A stretch of 64,000 nucleotides of DNA, taken from the NCBI GenBank assembly GCA_947628755.1, contig CANRBC010000006.1, positions 1 to 64,000 of the forward strand, in the 5' to 3' direction. Numbering within the stretch: position 1 is the first letter of the stretch; each line of letters opens with the position of its first letter. The notes under the pieces were generated by a model. It saw nothing but the letters and a program-made list of their open reading frames with translations. It searched no databases and had not been told where the DNA came from. This document shows, in pieces, positions 59,384-64,000 of this stretch. Origin of the DNA: an uncultured Clostridia bacterium. Lineage in GTDB: Bacteria; Bacillota; Clostridia; Lachnospirales; CAG-274. The position numbers were made by a program, and so were the translations under genes.

Positions 59384-60679
59384 TTATATACAAAACGCCG
59401 CATAAAGAGGAACGGTCTTTTTACCATTCTCGAAGCCGAAATTTTTGGCGGACAGCTTTATAGCATAAGGCGGCTTATAGGTATCCATATATACCTTAAG
59501 GCTTTTTGCCTTTGTATTATCTGCGGACTTTACCTCAATGGGTATGAGCTTACCCTCGCGCTGTATTACAAAGTCTATTTCCGCTGCGCGTCCCGATTCC
59601 CAATAATAGGTTCTGTATCCATTTACGGTAAGCTGTACGTTTACATAATTTTCTGCAAGTCCGCCCTTGAAATCATTTAATTCTTCTGTCATATAGAGAA
59701 TATCGTTTGCCGTCAAATCCTTTTTTGCGGCAAGCAGACCCAAATCGGAAACATATATTTTAAATGCGTCAATATCCCTATAATTTTCAAGAGGCTTTTT
59801 AATTTGCTCTACCTTAAATACCTGAGATACTATACCCGAAAGACAAAGCCATTCAATAGCGTTTTCAAATTCCGAAGCGCGTCCGCCTTTTTTAATGAGC
59901 TTGTATTGAAAACGGGTATTCTTTTTGGAGAGCTGAACGGTGATATTGTCGTATACAAGGCGTGTTTTCTTTATTTCATTGAGATTGTTGTACTTGCTCA
60001 TATCGTTGAGATAACTTGTCAATATGGTATCCTGAATATGGCGTATGAGAACATAGTCCCCCGTTTCGGCAAACTGTTTTACACATTCGGGCATACCGCC
60101 TACGACATTATACCGGCGGTAAAGCTCCATTGACTTGTTGTGCAAAGCGGAGGGCATAGGCGTATCGGTCTGAAAGCATTTTCTGATATTATTTACAAGA
60201 GCTTCCTCGCCCAAAGCTATCATGAACTCCTCCATATCCATGGGATAGAGGGTCTTTATATCCACCTTTCCCACAGGAAAAGAAAATTTTGCTCTGTTGA
60301 CGGCAACGCCCAGCAAGCTTCCTGCCACAATAATGTGATATTCAGGGGCTTCCTCGCAAAAATATTTTAATGAAGTAAGAGCTCTTTCACACAGCTGTAC
60401 CTCGTCAAAGACAATAAGAGTTTTTTCCTTGAATATAGTCTGTCCCGCAATATGGGAAAGAATAGGAATAAGATACTCCGGACTTATATTTTCTTCAAAT
60501 GTATCGCTAAGTCTTGGATCGGTCTCAAAATTAAAATATGCCGTATTTTCATAGTAAGTACGACCGAACTCCAGTATAGAATAGGTCTTACCGACCTGCC
60601 TTGCTCCCTGGAGTATAAGAGGCTTACGGTGTTTACTTTCCTTCCAGTCTTCTAAAAATTTCGTTATTTTTCTGTACAT
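59384..60679 (-). CDS. AAA ATPase with DUF4143 and PD-(D/E)XK-like C-terminus (divergent paralogue)
   Basis: PLILQGARQVGKTYSILEFG, LIVFDEVQLCERALTSLKYF, AAEIDFVIQREGKLIPIEVKSADNTKAKSL. Likely start MYRKITKFL. Confidence 0.92.
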   Translation of the reverse strand: MYRKITKFLEDWKESKHRKPLILQGARQVGKTYSILEFGRTYYENTAYFNFETDPRLSDTFEENISPEYLIPILSHIAGQTIFKEKTLIVFDEVQLCERALTSLKYFCEEAPEYHIIVAGSLLGVAVNRAKFSFPVGKVDIKTLYPMDMEEFMIALGEEALVNNIRKCFQTDTPMPSALHNKSMELYRRYNVVGGMPECVKQFAETGDYVLIRHIQDTILTSYLNDMSKYNNLNEIKKTRLVYDNITVQLSKKNTRFQYKLIKKGGRASEFENAIEWLCLSGIVSQVFKVEQIKKPLENYRDIDAFKIYVSDLGLLAAKKDLTANDILYMTEELNDFKGGLAENYVNVQLTVNGYRTYYWESGRAAEIDFVIQREGKLIPIEVKSADNTKAKSLKVYMDTYKPPYAIKLSAKNFGFENGKKTVPLYAAFCI

Positions 60680-60721
60680 ACAAAAGCCTCCCTTTTTATA
60701 TTTATCTATATCATAACAAAC

Positions 60722-60809
60722 ATTCGTGTAAAAATCAATATATTTTTTACATTTTTCTGCATTATAATTCACCAATATTTTGTAAAAAGTTTCATTTTTC
60801 TACACGAAT
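60722..60809 (-). promoter_or_regulatory. Inverted repeat pair flanking the third ATPase promoter region
   Basis: attcgtgtaaaaat (60722-60735) and atttttctacacgaat (60794-60809). Confidence 0.45.
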
Positions 60810-60895
60810 CGTTCCCAAAAACTCCCAAAATTTCTGAATTTTCGGCTTAAAATACAAAAAAATAACAAAGGCGGCTATTAATGAAATAACCCTTT

Positions 60896-62125
60896 TCACG
60901 ACAGCAGCCAATCAATAACATTCAGTGATTTTATTCCATCGTAGGAATTAATATAGCTTCTATCCATTGACAGCACTATTTTTTCATAGTTGTCGGCTAT
61001 CATACGCAGAGGGCGCAGCTCACGCTCTCTTGTTTCGGGAGTCTGCATACTCTCGGTGACCTGTATATACAGCTTGTCATCCGGCTTTTCCGCAACAAAG
61101 TCAACCTCTGTTTCTCCAACCTTGCCTATATAGACACGGTAGTCTCGACGAATAAGCTCCAGAAATACGATATTTTCAAGAATATGCCCTCTGTCGGCGT
61201 CTCTGTATCCCAGAAGCATATTGCGAAAGCCCAAATCTACAATGTAATTTTTACCAAGTGTTTTAAGGAGCTGTTTTCCCTTTACATCATATCGCCCTAC
61301 GGAATAGAACACAAATGCGCTGCGCAGCATGGATATATATTTATCCACGGTTTTGCCTGCAACATTTTTTCTTTTACCTCTCTGAATATCCCCCTCATCG
61401 TAAAGCACATTGCCAATGCTGTTGGGAGATGTTATGCTGCCTAAATTTGAGCAAAGAAAAAGTATTATCTTATGCAGAGTATTCTGGTCCAATTGATTAC
61501 TTCGCTGTAAAATATCCCTCAGTATAACTGTGGAATAAATGCCCTCCAAGGCTTGATTGCTCCTTACTTCGTTAAACTGATACTCTCTTAGTATGGGCAT
61601 ACCGCCGAACTGCAAATACTTTTGAAACTTCTCCTCTACCGTTATCTCGGGGGCAAATTCATAAAAGGTCAGGAACTCCTTGAAGGACAAGGGCAACACC
61701 TTTATCTCTACATATCTGCCCGAAAGCAATGTAGAAAACTCTGTGGACAGGAGGTAGGCATTGGAGCCTGTTATATATATATCCACATCAAAATCAAGGC
61801 GGAAGGATTCTACCGCCTTTTCCCAATGCTCCACAGCCTGAAGCTCGTCAAATATAAGGTATGTTTTATCCTGCCTTGAAACATGACTGCTGATATAATC
61901 GTAAAAATCAATGTAGCCTGTAAGTTTTCTGTACTGCAGGGATTCCATATTTATATGAATGATATTTTCTTCCGGAATGCCTGTTTCCGTGAGATACCTA
62001 TGAAACAAATCCAGAAGCGAGGATTTTCCGCATCTGCGTATACCCGTAACTATCTTTACCAAGTCCACATCCTTGTTTTCTATAAGCTGTTTTAAATATT
62101 GAGGACGCTCGATAAGCTCTGCCAT
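60896..62125 (-). CDS. AAA ATPase with DUF4143 (copy 2, near-identical to 57476-58705)
   Basis: Same Walker motifs and nearly identical protein along its length; start taken as MAELIERPQYL. Confidence 0.93.
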   Translation of the reverse strand: MAELIERPQYLKQLIENKDVDLVKIVTGIRRCGKSSLLDLFHRYLTETGIPEENIIHINMESLQYRKLTGYIDFYDYISSHVSRQDKTYLIFDELQAVEHWEKAVESFRLDFDVDIYITGSNAYLLSTEFSTLLSGRYVEIKVLPLSFKEFLTFYEFAPEITVEEKFQKYLQFGGMPILREYQFNEVRSNQALEGIYSTVILRDILQRSNQLDQNTLHKIILFLCSNLGSITSPNSIGNVLYDEGDIQRGKRKNVAGKTVDKYISMLRSAFVFYSVGRYDVKGKQLLKTLGKNYIVDLGFRNMLLGYRDADRGHILENIVFLELIRRDYRVYIGKVGETEVDFVAEKPDDKLYIQVTESMQTPETRERELRPLRMIADNYEKIVLSMDRSYINSYDGIKSLNVIDWLLS

Positions 62126-62183
62126 AATACACCTCCAAATTTTATTAATTTTATTATACCTCAAAAGTCTAAAAAGTCAAGAG

Positions 62184-62244
62184 TTTTCGACTTATAATTC
62201 CAAAACTTCTAAAATAATAGTTTTTTCGACACATAATTCCAAAA
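62184..62244 (-). promoter_or_regulatory. Two 22-bp direct repeats upstream of ATPase copy 2 promoter
   Basis: TTTTGGAATTATAAGTCGAAAA and TTTTGGAATTATGTGTCGAAAA, 38 bp apart, upstream of TTGACT-17-TATAAT. Confidence 0.6.
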
Positions 62245-62289
62245 TTTAAAAGCACTTTTAGAGATTTCTCTAAAAGTGCTTTTAAAAAA

Positions 62290-63357
62290 TTACGCTATTT
62301 CATATCGCTCTTTTAAATTGTTAAACATATTAAATTTAATATACCCTTCTTTCTGAAGTCTGCCTACAACAATTCCGGGAGCAATACCAACTTTATATGC
62401 GAAAGTCCTTATTCCACATTCTGTAAAATTATTGTTTCTGCAAAAAATATCTAACTCTGACTGTGGGATTAATATATCTCTTGCAAAAGAATCTGCCAAT
62501 TTCTCTTGGTCATTTTTGTCGACCTTATTTTTTTCATTAAAAATATCACCATTTAATATATGCCCCAGTTCATGAAAAAGACTAAACCAAAAACGATCCG
62601 CATCTTTTCCTCTGACAGTCAAGCCTAAAACTATGTGCTTTGAATCAACAAATGAAGCACCGTGTAAAAAAGAACCTTTTAAATGTGGGAGAAAAACTAA
62701 AACTATGCCACAATTTAAAAGTAATTCTCTTAATTTATCACAAAATTCTTCGGGAGGGCGTACAGTTAATGCACGAATTTCTCCAAGAATTTCTTTCAAT
62801 TTCTTTATATTTATAGGCGGTGCATCTATTTTTCTTGCCTGCAATCTGGCAGCTTGTGCCCAGATTGCCAAAGCATAGTCGTTATGTTCATCTTTATTTA
62901 CTGCACGATAAGCTATACCGGGAATTGCCAGATTATTTATATTCTTTAGTAATGCCACTTCAAAGAAACGCCTTAATTCAATAACCTTTTCCTCAGAATT
63001 TCTTGTGACCTTAACCCATGCATTTTTTGCTGCTTCGTTGTAAGGAAAAAGCCTTAATAGCGCAATATCCTCTTGTATTTCATTTTCATACTTAACACGT
63101 TCAAGATTAATTCGATATTCTGCTTCAAGATTAAGCCAGAATTTTGCCGATAATCCTAAAACACTTTCTAATCTTACAGCTAAACCGGGAGTTAATTCTA
63201 CATATCCGTTAATTAATCTACTAATATGTTTTTCTGAATATCCCATACGTTCTGCAAATTCCTTCTGAGTTAATCCTCTATTCTTTAACTGTTCTTTAAT
63301 AGTTTCACCCGGAGGAATTGCTATATACTTATTGCCATACTGAATATTTACATCCAT
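62290..63357 (-). CDS. HigA-like antitoxin: XRE HTH fused to ImmA/IrrE metallopeptidase
   Basis: PPGETIKEQLKNRGLTQKEFAERMGYSEKHISRLINGYVELTPGLAVRLESVLG and SLFHELGHILNGD ... QEKLADSFARDILIPQSEL. Confidence 0.9.
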   Translation of the reverse strand: MDVNIQYGNKYIAIPPGETIKEQLKNRGLTQKEFAERMGYSEKHISRLINGYVELTPGLAVRLESVLGLSAKFWLNLEAEYRINLERVKYENEIQEDIALLRLFPYNEAAKNAWVKVTRNSEEKVIELRRFFEVALLKNINNLAIPGIAYRAVNKDEHNDYALAIWAQAARLQARKIDAPPINIKKLKEILGEIRALTVRPPEEFCDKLRELLLNCGIVLVFLPHLKGSFLHGASFVDSKHIVLGLTVRGKDADRFWFSLFHELGHILNGDIFNEKNKVDKNDQEKLADSFARDILIPQSELDIFCRNNNFTECGIRTFAYKVGIAPGIVVGRLQKEGYIKFNMFNNLKERYEIA

Positions 63358-63373
63358 TTCTTACAACTCCTTC

Positions 63374-63685
63374 CTAATGATAATCTTCAATAGCCTCTAT
63401 TCTTACGGTTACAACACTTTCATCTTGTTCTGTAAAAACAAGTCGGAATGGATGAATTAAATCCATAGCATACTCGTTTTTTCTATTCCCCATAAGTCGA
63501 TGGCAGCGACCAACTGAATATCTTATTAACTCCTGTATATTCTCAGCCGCAGTTAATTGACTGATGCGCATAAATATCAATTTTGCCATATCAAGATTAT
63601 ATGCTTTCACAGCTACGTTATATTGCGTACATTGATTTCTTAATTTTTTCGATTTGTACTTTACTACCAGTTGCCGCACCTCCAT
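63374..63685 (-). CDS. HigB/RelE-type toxin
   Basis: KYKSKKLRNQCTQYNVAVKAYNLDMAKLIFMRISQLTAAENIQELIRYSVGRCHRLMGNRKNEYAMDLIHPFRLVF; directly upstream of the HigA-like gene. Confidence 0.85.
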   Translation of the reverse strand: MEVRQLVVKYKSKKLRNQCTQYNVAVKAYNLDMAKLIFMRISQLTAAENIQELIRYSVGRCHRLMGNRKNEYAMDLIHPFRLVFTEQDESVVTVRIEAIEDYH

Positions 63686-64000
63686 TCACCAATAAATTTA
63701 CCTTACAGGTAAATTTATTATACTATGCAAATACTATTCTGTCAAGTATTCTCTCAATGTTATTTTTACATAACCACTCCTCAGATTCATATAAATATAA
63801 TCAATATCAATTACAAATATATTTTTTATCACATAAAGCCAAATTGATATATGTAATTTACGGAATTTGGGTTCGTTATATATCCTAAAAACCTTCATTT
63901 ATATATCCGCATACATAATCTCCGTTTTTTTCACTATTATAATATACTCTCTGCTATAAAAATGCCTGTCTAAATTGTATATATCTAACAAAAATTATTA

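Noticed and set aside
1-64000. tRNA or rRNA genes
   Set aside because: No tRNA cloverleaf or rRNA core sequence recognised by eye; a tRNAscan/Infernal run would be needed to exclude them fully.

Overview
This window looks like Firmicutes/Clostridia DNA dominated by a large Tn1549/Tn916-type integrative conjugative element (ICE). The ICE appears to start next to glmU (105-1475, minus) with a large serine recombinase. It continues with Tn916-like HTH and sigma-like genes, a MobC/relaxase pair, and a long accessory region. After that come a small resolvase, a PAPS-reductase-like gene, a 2759-aa ArdC/MTase/SNF2 polyvalent protein, a surface-protein cluster (SLH/Ig-repeat/dockerin, cohesin-like, transglutaminase-like), TopB, an M23-like transfer protein, VirB4, PrgI, a TrbL/VirB6-like protein, Maff2, TraG/VirD4, PcfB and a RepA-like gene. 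Flanking genes include three AAA/DUF4143 ATPases, an alpha/beta SASP and a HigB/HigA-ImmA toxin-antitoxin pair. The best candidate for an undescribed system is the three-gene operon at 19958-22672: an ImmA/IrrE metallopeptidase, a class III nucleotide-cyclase-like protein with a degenerate NUDIX-like C-terminus, and a small PycTM/DUF5706-like membrane protein. It resembles a Pycsar-type anti-phage system and sits behind a 10-bp tandem-repeat promoter region. Other notable items are a TnpV-like protein in an alternative frame inside the giant ICE gene, a candidate IS110 bridge RNA, a catalytically dead papain-like surface protein, a BlaR1/BlaI-like module with a small exported protein, and a zinc-finger/RNAP-alpha-CTD-like protein between paired operators. 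All family calls come from reading motifs in the translated ORFs. No database search was run.
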